Below are positions 31,226 to 39,375 of a stretch of DNA of 41,227 nucleotides, one piece after another. The stretch comes from Hallerella sp963629575 (GTDB taxonomy: Bacteria > Fibrobacterota > Fibrobacteria > Fibrobacterales > Fibrobacteraceae). The notes beneath the pieces were generated by a model. That model was not told the DNA's origin. It did no database searches and saw only the letters and a program-made list of their open reading frames with translations. Positions within the stretch are counted from its first letter, which is position 1. Each line of letters begins with the position of its first letter. The position numbers and the translations under genes are program-made. Location: assembly GCA_963629575.1 (NCBI GenBank), contig CAVGIM010000023.1:1-41227 (forward strand), in the 5' to 3' direction.

Positions 31226-32962
31226 CTATTCTTCGACATAACGCCCGCGACTCTTGATGAGTTCCACGAGTTCGTCGAGCGCTTCGGATTCGGGCACGTT
31301 CTTCTTCACGCACGTCTTGCCTTCGAAGAGGTTGATGAACCCGGGAGCGCCTCCGACATAGCCGAAGTCCGCATCCGCCATTTCGCCCGTTCCGTTCACG
31401 ATGCAGCCCATGACCGCAATCGAAAGGTTCTGGAGATGGCCGAGCCGGGCCTTGATTTTTCCGAGCACCTGCTGGATGTTGTAGAGCGTGCGTCCGCAGC
31501 TCGGGCAGCTGATGAATTCCGTCTTGCTGCGCCTGACTCCCGCCGCCTGCAAGATGTCAAAGGCAAGCGAGACGGCAGCCTTTTCGTCTGCGGAATCAAG
31601 AACAAGGGCGTCCCCGAGGCCGTCCGAGAGAAGGCAGCCAAGTTCCGCGGCGACTTTCAGGTTTTCGCATTCCGCACCGGAAATTTTCCGGTAAAGGAGA
31701 ATCGGATTTTTCGCGTTTTTCGAAGCGAGCGCGGAAACGAGGGCGCGGACGCCGAACGTGAAATTTTCGCCGGTGTAGGCGACAAGCGAACCGGTCGGAA
31801 CATTCCTTTCGCCAGAAGCGAAGGCAGCGATATCGAAAGCGTCTCTAAATTCGACGATTTCCTGGGAAGAAAGTCCGGTAAAGGCAAATTCGGGCGAGCG
31901 GGGCTTTCCCGAAATGCTCACGACATCCGCCACCTCGCCGACCCGCACAGATTCCTTTCCGCCGAGCGAAACTCCCGAAAAGTTCACCGGAGACGTTTCG
32001 AGACGCGCGTAGTGATACGGATCCTTTTTCCACGCGGGCGCTCCAAATTTCAGTTCTTCGCGCGGCAGTTCGCAGACCCGGACGAGTTCCCGCGCAACGG
32101 GCACCTCCGCCACCGGATCTTCCGTGAGCGACACGCGGATCGTATCCGCAAGCCCATCGAGAAGCAGCGAACCGATTCCGACCGAGGACTTGAGCCTTCC
32201 GTCTTCGCCGGCACCCGCTTCCGTCACGCCAACATGGAAAGGATACGGTTTAAAATGTTCCGCTTCGAGCCGCGCCGCGAGCATCCGATAGGCGCAAATC
32301 GCCACGCGCGGCGTCGAGGACTTGAGGCTCACCACGACCTGGTCAAAATGTTCCGCTTCGCACACGGCGAGATATTCCATCGCGCTTTCGACCATGCCTT
32401 CGACCGTATCGCCGTAGCGGTAGAGCATCCGGGCGGAAAGCGAACCGTGGTTCACCCCGATTCGAATCGCGCGGCCCAGACGAGCGGCCTCCTTCACGAA
32501 CGGCGTAAACGTTTCGAAGACCTTTTCCCGACCTTCGTCAAAATTCCTTTCGGACTGCTTGTCGAGCGTCGCGATGCCCGAATCGACAAAGTTCCCCGGG
32601 TTGATGCGCACCTTCTCGACCCACTTGAGAGCTTCGAAAGCCGCCTTCGGCTGGAAATGGATATCCGCCGAAACGGGAACTCGGCAGCCCGCCCCCCGAA
32701 TCTTCTTCATCGCTTCTTCGAGAGCCTGCGCATCCGCAAGCGTCGGAACGGTAATGCGAACCAGTTCGCAGCCCGCATTCGCAAGCGCAATCGTCTCCGC
32801 GACGGTTCTTTCCACATCTTTCGGCTTCGTTGTCGTCATGGACTGCACAAGCACCGGCGCGCCTCCGCCTATCACGGATTCGCCCACCTTTACCTGGACA
32901 GTCTTTCTACGGACCGGGGAAAACCGGTTCCCGACATAGGGAAAATCAAAAATTTCGGACAT
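31226..32962 (-). CDS. ispG: 4-hydroxy-3-methylbut-2-en-1-yl diphosphate synthase, large form
   Basis: 578 residues from ATG 32962. It makes HMBPP from methylerythritol cyclodiphosphate, the penultimate step of the MEP isoprenoid pathway. The N-terminal TIM barrel begins with TVQVKVGxxxIGGGAPVLVQSMT and includes RINPGNF. The C-terminal [4Fe-4S] domain has CPSCGR and GCIVNGTGE. An insert of roughly 200 residues between them identifies the large form found in Bacteroidota, Chlamydiae and plants; E. coli IspG has about 370 residues. TATATT lies 6 nt before the ATG with TGC in front (extended -10), suggesting a leaderless or very short-leader transcript. Confidence 0.95.
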   Translation of the reverse strand: MSEIFDFPYVGNRFSPVRRKTVQVKVGESVIGGGAPVLVQSMTTTKPKDVERTVAETIALANAGCELVRITVPTLADAQALEEAMKKIRGAGCRVPVSADIHFQPKAAFEALKWVEKVRINPGNFVDSGIATLDKQSERNFDEGREKVFETFTPFVKEAARLGRAIRIGVNHGSLSARMLYRYGDTVEGMVESAMEYLAVCEAEHFDQVVVSLKSSTPRVAICAYRMLAARLEAEHFKPYPFHVGVTEAGAGEDGRLKSSVGIGSLLLDGLADTIRVSLTEDPVAEVPVARELVRVCELPREELKFGAPAWKKDPYHYARLETSPVNFSGVSLGGKESVRVGEVADVVSISGKPRSPEFAFTGLSSQEIVEFRDAFDIAAFASGERNVPTGSLVAYTGENFTFGVRALVSALASKNAKNPILLYRKISGAECENLKVAAELGCLLSDGLGDALVLDSADEKAAVSLAFDILQAAGVRRSKTEFISCPSCGRTLYNIQQVLGKIKARLGHLQNLSIAVMGCIVNGTGEMADADFGYVGGAPGFINLFEGKTCVKKNVPESEALDELVELIKSRGRYVEE

Positions 32963-32990
32963 GCCTTCAATATAGCACTTTTTGAAAGCT

Positions 32991-33875
32991 CTACCTTTTC
33001 CGGTATTCGGCAAGCACCATTCCCAAAAGAATCAGGCATGTGCCAAGAACGGCGACGGGCGTAATCCGTTCGTGCAGGAAAACAACCGAAAGAACGATGG
33101 AAACGAGCGGAATCGCGTAGATGTAGTTCGACGCGAGAACCGTCCCGATAACGCGCAAGACCTTGTTCCAAATCACGTAGCCAAAAAGAGACGCGACGAT
33201 TCCCAAAAAGAGAAAGTTCCCGGCGACAATCGGATTTTTGAAAGCCGCCCAGGGAATATCCACCCCGACAAAAAACAGAACGGGAAGCGAAGTCAGCGCC
33301 CCGTAGAAAAAGATTTTCCGCGAAATGAAAAGCGACGAATAGCATTCCGCAAGAGGCCGGACCATCAGCGAATAGACGGTCCAGACAAGAGCCGCGACAA
33401 AGGCGAGCAGGTCTCCCACCGGGGAAATCTCCAGGATGAACTTTCCGTTCAGAACGACAAGAATCATTCCGCACAAAGTAAGAAGTGACCCCACGACCTG
33501 GTGCCTTCGAAGGCGTTCGCTCCGATAGAGAAGCCCTCCGAAAATCATCGTGAGCAGAGGATTTGCGCAGACGATCAGCGAAACATTCGAAACGAGCGAA
33601 AATTCGAGTGCGGTATTTTCCGCGATAAAGTAAATGGAACCGGCGGTAAGTCCGCAACAGGCGAGCATCGCCTCGTGCCTTGCACTGTTCGCGAAAAGCC
33701 GTTCATGGGAAACCGCCAAAAGAATCAGATAGGCAAGCGCAAACCGGAGAAGATAGACGTGCGTCGGGAGAAATCCCGCATTCAGGAGGATTTTCGTAGA
33801 GACAAAGCTCGCGCCCCAGACGGCAATCGTAAAGACCGCGAGGAAATGCCAAAGAAGCGAACTGGAGTTCTTCAT
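32991..33875 (-). CDS. EamA-family (DMT) transporter
   Basis: 294 residues with about ten hydrophobic helices forming two EamA repeats (about 8-140 and 150-290). The first repeat opens with WGASFVSTKILLNAG and the second ends PVAVLGTCLILLGMVLA, both typical of drug/metabolite exporters. Substrate cannot be predicted. No Shine-Dalgarno; TATCTT lies 8 nt upstream of the ATG. It stands between the PAP2 phosphatase (27 bp upstream) and ispG (28 bp downstream). Confidence 0.9.
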   Translation of the reverse strand: MKNSSSLLWHFLAVFTIAVWGASFVSTKILLNAGFLPTHVYLLRFALAYLILLAVSHERLFANSARHEAMLACCGLTAGSIYFIAENTALEFSLVSNVSLIVCANPLLTMIFGGLLYRSERLRRHQVVGSLLTLCGMILVVLNGKFILEISPVGDLLAFVAALVWTVYSLMVRPLAECYSSLFISRKIFFYGALTSLPVLFFVGVDIPWAAFKNPIVAGNFLFLGIVASLFGYVIWNKVLRVIGTVLASNYIYAIPLVSIVLSVVFLHERITPVAVLGTCLILLGMVLAEYRKR

Positions 33876-33902
33876 CGGCGGAAAAGATAAAATTTGAACG
33901 GA

Positions 33903-34679
33903 TTAGAAGCGGACGGCTACGCCCAGATACCCGGGAAGAGCCGCAAACGAAACATGCGACAAGCGGTGAAGCCGCAAGACGGCAAAGCTCGAGAGCGACC
34001 CGATGGCGGCACCGGCGAAAACATCCGACGGATAATGCTTCCCCGCCCAGACGCGAAGAACGCCGACAAGAGCCGCGGACGCGAGAGAAACGCTCCAGAC
34101 AAGAGGCGAAAGGGACGACTCCGGATTTTTCGCGTCAAACCACATGCCGCCAAAAACGGCGAGGGCAAAGGCTGCGCTCGTATGCCCGGAATAGAACGAT
34201 CCCCAGGCCTCTCCGCGCGAAAGGTCCGCTCCCGAGGAATACAGCTCGGGCCGCGGCCACAGACGGATACTGCGCACAAGCAGGTTCATCCCGTTCTGCA
34301 AGAAGCCGACTTCCAGCGCGGTAAGCAGAAATGTCGCCACTTCCCCGGCATCGCTTTTCCCGGTTTTCCAGTTGTATCCTTCCCATGCGAAAGGCAAGAC
34401 GATAGCAAGACTCATCCAGTCGCTCGCGCGGTCCGCGACGCGGTTCCTGTTTCCGGCAAAGGGTCTGTCCCACGGCAAGAGCCCGTCTTTATCCGGAAGT
34501 TCCGATCGCGCCTCCATCCCTGCGTAGCGAACGTTTCCCGCAAGCGACGCCCCAATCCCCAGCACGAGCAAGGGCACGTCCGTTTCGAGCGAAAGCCTGT
34601 ACGGAGAATCTGCGGCGCGAACTTTCGAAAAGCCCACAAGCAAAAAAAATGACAAAACGAAGACGAATCCGACGCGCAT
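33903..34679 (-). CDS. PAP2-family membrane phosphatase
   Basis: 258 residues from ATG 34679, chosen because it opens a signal-like helix (MRVGFVFVLSFFLLVGF) and because earlier starts run into the divergent gene. The three phosphatase signature motifs occur in order: a version of KxxxxxxRP with Arg in place of Lys (RSIRLWPRP), SGHT (FYSGHTSAAF) and RxxxxxHxxxD (RVWAGKHYPSD). Members dephosphorylate phosphatidic acid, undecaprenyl diphosphate or lipid A on the periplasmic side; which applies here is open. No Shine-Dalgarno; TATCTT is 9 nt upstream. Confidence 0.85.
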   Translation of the reverse strand: MRVGFVFVLSFFLLVGFSKVRAADSPYRLSLETDVPLLVLGIGASLAGNVRYAGMEARSELPDKDGLLPWDRPFAGNRNRVADRASDWMSLAIVLPFAWEGYNWKTGKSDAGEVATFLLTALEVGFLQNGMNLLVRSIRLWPRPELYSSGADLSRGEAWGSFYSGHTSAAFALAVFGGMWFDAKNPESSLSPLVWSVSLASAALVGVLRVWAGKHYPSDVFAGAAIGSLSSFAVLRLHRLSHVSFAALPGYLGVAVRF

Positions 34680-34704
34680 CGTCAAAAAAAGATAGATTTT
34701 ATCC

Positions 34705-35655
34705 ATGCGCAAAAAAAGCCCAGCTCTCGAACCGCTCACGCCGAGCCTTGAACTTTTCAACGCCATTTCCGACGAGATGCGTCTAAAGATTCTGATGATT
34801 CTTTCCCACTCGGAGTTCACCGTCAACGAGCTCAAGGAAATTCTCGGCATCCACCAGTCGAACGCGAGCCGTCATCTGTCGAAGCTTTCGAACTGCGGGC
34901 TTCTCAAGGACAGACGGGAGGGCACAAAGGCGTTTTACGGACTTTCGGACGATCTCTATCTGAGCCGAAAACTTTACGACATCATTTCCAAGGCCTGGGG
35001 GCAACTCCCCGACCTCGCCATCGTCGAAAGCAAGGTCGAAGAACTTCTCATTGGACGCCGAAACGGCTACACGGCAAAGTTCCACAAGCTATCGGAAGCG
35101 GGCGGAAGCCTAAAGGCGCAAATTTCCCTTTTCGCCCATCTGATGATCTCCTTTGAACACGCGATAGACATCGGCTGCGGAGAAGGCGGAGACCTGAGCT
35201 TCATGCTCGCCGAACGCTGCAAGCGGGTAACGGCGATCGACATCAACGAATCGACCATCCACGGAATCAAGGCGATAGCCCGTGAAAAGGGCGTCGAGAA
35301 CGTCGAGGCCATCTGTGCGGACATGCGAAAGATTCCGCTCCCGGCGGAATGCGCGGACCTTGTCCTGATGAGCCAGGTATTGCATCACGCTCCGAGCCCC
35401 CAGGAATCTCTCGCCGAAGCCATCCGGCTGCTCTCCCCCGGCGGAACGCTCGCCCTTCTCGACCTTGCGGAACACGGCGAAGAGGAACTCCGGGAAACCC
35501 ACGGACACCTCTGGCTAGGCTTTAGTCGGGACCGCATCCAGTTTTTCTTGCAGAACCAGCCCTGCCACATCGAAACGTCGGAAGTCATCCAGAGCGAAAT
35601 TTCCGCCGAAAAGAAGCTCCCCGCCATCTGCATTATCGTGAAAAAAAATTCCTAG
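34705..35655 (+). CDS. ArsR-type regulator fused to a SAM methyltransferase
   Basis: 316 residues. Residues about 10-95 are a winged helix of the ArsR/SmtB type (LFNAISDEMRLKILMIL...NASRHLSKLSNCGLLKDRREG), without the usual metal-binding Cys pair. Residues about 145-260 are a class I methyltransferase with motif I IDIGCGEGG and the later CADMRKIPL and LLSPGGTLALLDL. The same fusion is known next to methionine-cycle genes in other bacteria, but none is nearby here. TAGATT lies exactly 6 nt before the ATG and there is no Shine-Dalgarno. It diverges from the PAP2 gene with only 25 bp between start codons. Confidence 0.88.
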   Translation: MRKKSPALEPLTPSLELFNAISDEMRLKILMILSHSEFTVNELKEILGIHQSNASRHLSKLSNCGLLKDRREGTKAFYGLSDDLYLSRKLYDIISKAWGQLPDLAIVESKVEELLIGRRNGYTAKFHKLSEAGGSLKAQISLFAHLMISFEHAIDIGCGEGGDLSFMLAERCKRVTAIDINESTIHGIKAIAREKGVENVEAICADMRKIPLPAECADLVLMSQVLHHAPSPQESLAEAIRLLSPGGTLALLDLAEHGEEELRETHGHLWLGFSRDRIQFFLQNQPCHIETSEVIQSEISAEKKLPAICIIVKKNS

Positions 35656-35658
35656 ACA

Positions 35659-35687
35659 TTGCCTTTTTTCCATTTTTTAGATAGATT
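35659..35687 (+). promoter_or_regulatory. Promoter of the small membrane peptide
   Basis: TTGCCT (35659-35664), 17 nt, TAGATT (35682-35687), followed by a leader carrying AAGGAG before the ATG at 35717. Confidence 0.55.
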
Positions 35688-35716
35688 AAGGACTGTAAAA
35701 ACAAGGAGTGCTCATC

Positions 35717-35827
35717 ATGGCAAAGACAATCAAGGTTCTCGGAATCGTACTCGTGTTCCTGCTTTCGCTGTTCTCTATCTATCACATCGTGCAATCGCGT
35801 TCGCTCGACGAAAACGCGGCAGACTGA
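35717..35827 (+). CDS. 36-residue single-pass membrane peptide
   Basis: AAGGAG at 35703-35708 and an ATG 9 nt later support translation. The peptide starts MAKTIK, has one hydrophobic helix at about 7-25 (VLGIVLVFLLSLFSIYHIV) and an acidic tail SLDENAAD. It has its own promoter and a terminator directly after it, so it forms a complete small transcription unit. Function unknown. Confidence 0.65.
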   Translation: MAKTIKVLGIVLVFLLSLFSIYHIVQSRSLDENAAD

Positions 35828-35850
35828 CAGCGATTTTCCAAGCTTTCGAA

Positions 35851-35883
35851 AAGCCGACCCTCGCAAGAGGGCGGCTTTTTTTT
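35851..35883 (+). terminator. Intrinsic terminator
   Basis: AAGCCGaCCCTC-GCAA-GAGGGcGGCTT is followed by a long T-run. The T-run ends only 11 nt before the next gene's ATG. Confidence 0.9.
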
Positions 35884-35894
35884 ACCTTGCGACT

Positions 35895-38528
35895 ATGCAA
35901 AAGGAAACTCTGAAAAACATCGGGGCTTTCGCCGGCATCGGCATCGCCTTTCTCCTTGTCCTTCTCCTTGTCTTTCGAGCGTTCGTCTTCGACGCAAACA
36001 CGCTGATGCTCAATTCCGACCAGCTGAACGGTATCGGCAGCAAGGTCCTGCGGGCCCAAAGTCTCATCCTTTCGGAATGGGACGATTCGCGCCTCGGCGG
36101 AGTTCCCACGATCGACGCGCTCTTCGGAGACGCCTACCACCCGCTTGTCCTCACCGAATTTCTGACGGATCCCGCACGCGCCGTCGGGTTCAAGTTCATC
36201 CTCATCCTGTGGGTCGCGTTTCTTTCGGCCTTCGCCCTGGCGAGGAACCTGACGGGAAACCTCGCCTGGGGAGCGTTCTTCGGCTTTCTCTATGCGTTCT
36301 CCCCGCAATACTTTACCTACGTCTATGGCGGTCACGACGGAAAGATGATGGTCTTTGCCGTTGCGCCGCTCGCGATTCTTTCCATCCGGAAAATAGTCCG
36401 GGAAGGAAGCCTCGGCTACTTCGCTCTCTTTACCCTCTCCGTCATCTGGATGATTCTCGGTTCGCACCTCCAGCTCACGTATCTCTTTCTCTGGGGAGCG
36501 GGCTTCTATACGCTCTTTGAAACGCTCGCGCTGAAAGCTTCCTGGGGCGTCCGCGCGAAAAAGCTCGGAATCGCCGCCGGAGCGCTCGCCATCGCCCTCG
36601 GGATTTCCGCCTTCCAGATCATTCCGCCCTACCTTTACACGACATCGGAATCGGTCCGCGGAACAGGCGAAAAGACCAATTACGGACACGCGACAAGCTG
36701 GTCGCTCCACCAGGAAGAACTCGCCTCGATGCTCATTCCGGGATTTCTCGGTGCGGACGTCTATGAACAGAAAAATGGCGTCACTGGGACGGAATTTTCG
36801 GGCAGCTCCCTCATATCGTTCCCCTACGCCGACCTTCAAAAAGCCCAAATCCAAGGCCGAATCCAAGGTTCACCCTTTTACTGGGGACATAACGCATTCA
36901 AGCTGAACCACGACAGCGCGGGCATCGTCCTCACGTTCCTCGCGTTCCTCGGGCTCTTCGTCAAAAGGAACCGCCGCATGGCCGCATTCTGGCTCGTCGG
37001 TTGCGCCGTCGCGCTTTCGTATGCGATGGGTGCACATTCCCCGCTCTTCAAGCTCTGGTTTGCCATCGTTCCCGGCATGAAAAGTTTCCGTGCGCCGAGC
37101 ATGGCGATGTTCTGGCTTCCGCTTCTTGCACTCATGATGGCAGCGCCGGTCGTTTCCGCATTCAAGAATCCGGAAAACAGGCGTTCGCTCAAGGCGGGGC
37201 TTGTCCTCTTCCTCGTTCTTTTGGGAATCGTCTGCGCTTCGCGCTTCTGCTGGGAATCCTTCCTGGGAATCCCCGGACTTCTCGTCTCGATTGCCTATGG
37301 ACTTTTCCTCGTCGCGACGCTGAACGTTCTCGACAGGAACGCGCCTTTCTCCGCCAGGGAATTCGCCGCGGCCTTCGAAACGAAGTTCCAGGGATCGTCA
37401 AAGCTCGAACTCGGCGCCATCTTCGTTCCCTTTCTCCTTGTCGGAATCTTCCTCTTCTCGAACCAGTCCCTTCTTGAAAATCCCGAAACGGCGATGTACT
37501 TCCGTCCGCTCAACACGGGCGTTATGGAATTTTCCGCGGCAAAAATCTTCCCGAGCTTTATTCTCGCCATCATGGCGACGGTCGGTTCGTGGTTCGTTTT
37601 CGCAAGCAAGCTCCCCGCGGTCCAAAAAGCGGCTCTCGTCGGAATCTTCGCCGCCATCGAGCTTTACACCATCGACGCGACATTCATCCAGAACGTCCAG
37701 AGAAAGGATTACATCCAGGCTGGTTCGCCGGTCATCCAGAGCGTTCTCCGGGAGCACCCCGATTCGCTCAGCCGCCCGCGCGTCCTTTCCATTTCAAGGA
37801 ACAAAGCGTTCAGCGCGAACTCGTTCCCGCTCTACGGATTGCGCAACGCCGAAGGTTTCCACGACAACGAACTCGCCAGCTACCGGCTTTTCCGCGGCGG
37901 ACAGTCCAACGAAAACTATCTCTACAACGTAAACCAGGTTATCCAGGGCAAGGCGGACAACGCGTTCCTCGACCTGATGAACGTAGGCGACATCCTTTTC
38001 GATTCGCAAAGCGGAACCGCTTACGCGCCGATACGACACGAAAACTTCGACGGCAGGCTCTACACGAAATTCACCGTCATGAACGACACCGAAGCGGTCA
38101 AGGCGCTCCGCGAAGGATTCGACTACAAGAACACGATTATCCTTTCCGAATCGCCCGAAAGTTCGCCGGAAAACGTTCCGCCAAACGGAAGCGCGAAACT
38201 TGTCGCAAAGCCCAAGATGGACGACATGACATACGAGGTCAAATCCGACGCCCCGGCGTTTCTCCTCTCCTCGGGAAACTTCCACCGCTACTGGAAAGCG
38301 ACCGTCAACGGAAAGCCGGCAAAGGTTTACAAGGCCTTCGGGACGCTCCGCGCCGTCGCCGTTCCCGCCGGAAATTCGACCGTCCGCCTGGAATACAGGT
38401 CCGATGCCGTCCGCGTATCGCTCGGAATTGGAGCGGTTTCGCTCGGGGTCTTCCTGCTTGTGATCGGGGTGGGGGCGTGGAAGAAAAAGAAAGTAGAAAA
38501 GAGGAACGCAAAGTGCAAAGCCTTCTAA
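35895..38528 (+). CDS. YfhO-like polytopic membrane protein
   Basis: 877 residues with about 12-14 membrane helices in the first 600 residues, beginning with a helix at about 10-30. The luminal loop after helix 1 (SDQLNG...EWDDSRLGGVPTID), the YGGHDGK segment and SFRAPSMAMFWLPLL fit the YfhO family of GT-C-like proteins. The last 130 residues are a soluble beta domain with SGNFHRYWKATVNG and VPAGNSTVRLEY, then a final helix, as in YfhO. It probably glycosylates an envelope polymer (family inference). No Shine-Dalgarno; TACCTT ends 6 nt before the ATG, right after a terminator, so a separate leaderless transcript or readthrough must serve it. Confidence 0.8.
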   Translation: MQKETLKNIGAFAGIGIAFLLVLLLVFRAFVFDANTLMLNSDQLNGIGSKVLRAQSLILSEWDDSRLGGVPTIDALFGDAYHPLVLTEFLTDPARAVGFKFILILWVAFLSAFALARNLTGNLAWGAFFGFLYAFSPQYFTYVYGGHDGKMMVFAVAPLAILSIRKIVREGSLGYFALFTLSVIWMILGSHLQLTYLFLWGAGFYTLFETLALKASWGVRAKKLGIAAGALAIALGISAFQIIPPYLYTTSESVRGTGEKTNYGHATSWSLHQEELASMLIPGFLGADVYEQKNGVTGTEFSGSSLISFPYADLQKAQIQGRIQGSPFYWGHNAFKLNHDSAGIVLTFLAFLGLFVKRNRRMAAFWLVGCAVALSYAMGAHSPLFKLWFAIVPGMKSFRAPSMAMFWLPLLALMMAAPVVSAFKNPENRRSLKAGLVLFLVLLGIVCASRFCWESFLGIPGLLVSIAYGLFLVATLNVLDRNAPFSAREFAAAFETKFQGSSKLELGAIFVPFLLVGIFLFSNQSLLENPETAMYFRPLNTGVMEFSAAKIFPSFILAIMATVGSWFVFASKLPAVQKAALVGIFAAIELYTIDATFIQNVQRKDYIQAGSPVIQSVLREHPDSLSRPRVLSISRNKAFSANSFPLYGLRNAEGFHDNELASYRLFRGGQSNENYLYNVNQVIQGKADNAFLDLMNVGDILFDSQSGTAYAPIRHENFDGRLYTKFTVMNDTEAVKALREGFDYKNTIILSESPESSPENVPPNGSAKLVAKPKMDDMTYEVKSDAPAFLLSSGNFHRYWKATVNGKPAKVYKAFGTLRAVAVPAGNSTVRLEYRSDAVRVSLGIGAVSLGVFLLVIGVGAWKKKKVEKRNAKCKAF

Positions 38529-38536
38529 AAAGCAAA

Positions 38537-38570
38537 TTAAAAGCAGCCAATTTCCATCAGCCGCTTTTAA
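38537..38570. terminator. Inverted repeat between convergent genes
   Basis: TTAAAAGC (38537-38544) and GCTTTTAA (38563-38570) flank an 18-nt loop holding a further AGCC/AGCC element. It sits 8 nt after the yfhO-like stop and 25 nt beyond the stop of the convergent HTH gene. Probably a weak bidirectional terminator. Confidence 0.4.
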
Positions 38571-38594
38571 ATGAATAAAATTGCAACAATAACC

Positions 38595-39143
38595 CTATTC
38601 CGCCGAACTCAATTTAGGCCAATTTTTTTCAAAACGCGGATCAAGCTTGTCTTTGTAACGATCTTTACTCGTTATTCCATGCTTAATCAGCTTGATCAAG
38701 AAAAAGCCTGACGTTCCGACGGCAACAGGAATCAGTGCGGCAGTCACAACACCTGCCACCATTCCCCCGCCGACAAGACCTCCAATGCTTGCCAAGCCAG
38801 ACGTCACTCCTGCAGCACTCAATCCAGCAGTACCAGAAGCTGCAATGACTGCTTTTATGGAAGCGAGTCCCACAATACCGCCTCCTAGCGAACCTAATTT
38901 TTCAGACAAAGATTCCTCCTCGGCTTTAGAAAGCTTAGAAAATTTTTCAAATCCCATGCCAATCATTAAAGCAGAAGACTTTAATGTTTTCTCTGTAGGA
39001 CAAGACTCTCCCTTTAACAAGCGATTCCAAGTCGATGGGGACATTTTTAGCCTCTTTGCGACTTTTGTAGGCTCCAAGCTAGATTCAACGATAAACTTAT
39101 ACAGATAACTTCTAAAATTATCTTGAGTGATTTGTTCATCCAT
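38595..39143 (-). CDS. Helix-turn-helix protein with glycine-rich hydrophobic domain
   Basis: 182 residues from ATG 39143, with AAGGAG 6 nt upstream. Residues about 12-58 look like a Cro/XRE-type DNA-binding domain (LEPTKVAKRLKMSPSTWNRLLKGES). A charged helix (65-82) leads into about 75 residues of small hydrophobic residues with regularly spaced Gly (GGGIVGLASIKAVIAASG...GLVGGGMVAG...GTSGFFLIKLI), long enough for a membrane hairpin of the glycine-zipper kind, then a basic tail. I do not recognise the combination. It has its own promoter (39173-39200) and lies next to the HipBST-like operon, in AT-rich accessory DNA. A membrane-acting effector with its own repressor domain is a guess. Confidence 0.7.
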   Translation of the reverse strand: MDEQITQDNFRSYLYKFIVESSLEPTKVAKRLKMSPSTWNRLLKGESCPTEKTLKSSALMIGMGFEKFSKLSKAEEESLSEKLGSLGGGIVGLASIKAVIAASGTAGLSAAGVTSGLASIGGLVGGGMVAGVVTAALIPVAVGTSGFFLIKLIKHGITSKDRYKDKLDPRFEKNWPKLSSAE

Positions 39144-39172
39144 AATATACTCCTTGCCACGATGAGCTTCAC

Positions 39173-39200
39173 TTAAAATAAGAAAAAAAAACGTTGTCAA
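39173..39200 (-). promoter_or_regulatory. Promoter of the HTH/glycine-rich gene
   Basis: TTGACA on the minus strand (39200-39195), 16 nt including a T-run, TTTTAA (39178-39173), about 30 nt before the ATG. This makes the gene independent of the hip operon. The rest of 39201-39375 shows nothing. Confidence 0.55.
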
Positions 39201-39375
39201 GAGTTTTATTCATTTTCCCAATTTTTTCAAAGCCAACACCTTCCTCTTTTGCGATTCATTTTTCTTCACCTGAAAATTATATTTTCCCAAAGAGAATCAA
39301 ATTCATGGCCATTGAAAACGAGCTAGACTCTACTTACGGATTTCCGATGAAGAGCTGTCTCTTTCTTGCGTCTTC

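Noticed and set aside
31436..33064. Long plus-strand frame opposite ispG (and similar ones opposite serA, pepP and the first fusion gene)
   Set aside because: These are shadows of well-identified genes; no ribosome-binding sites or recognisable domains.
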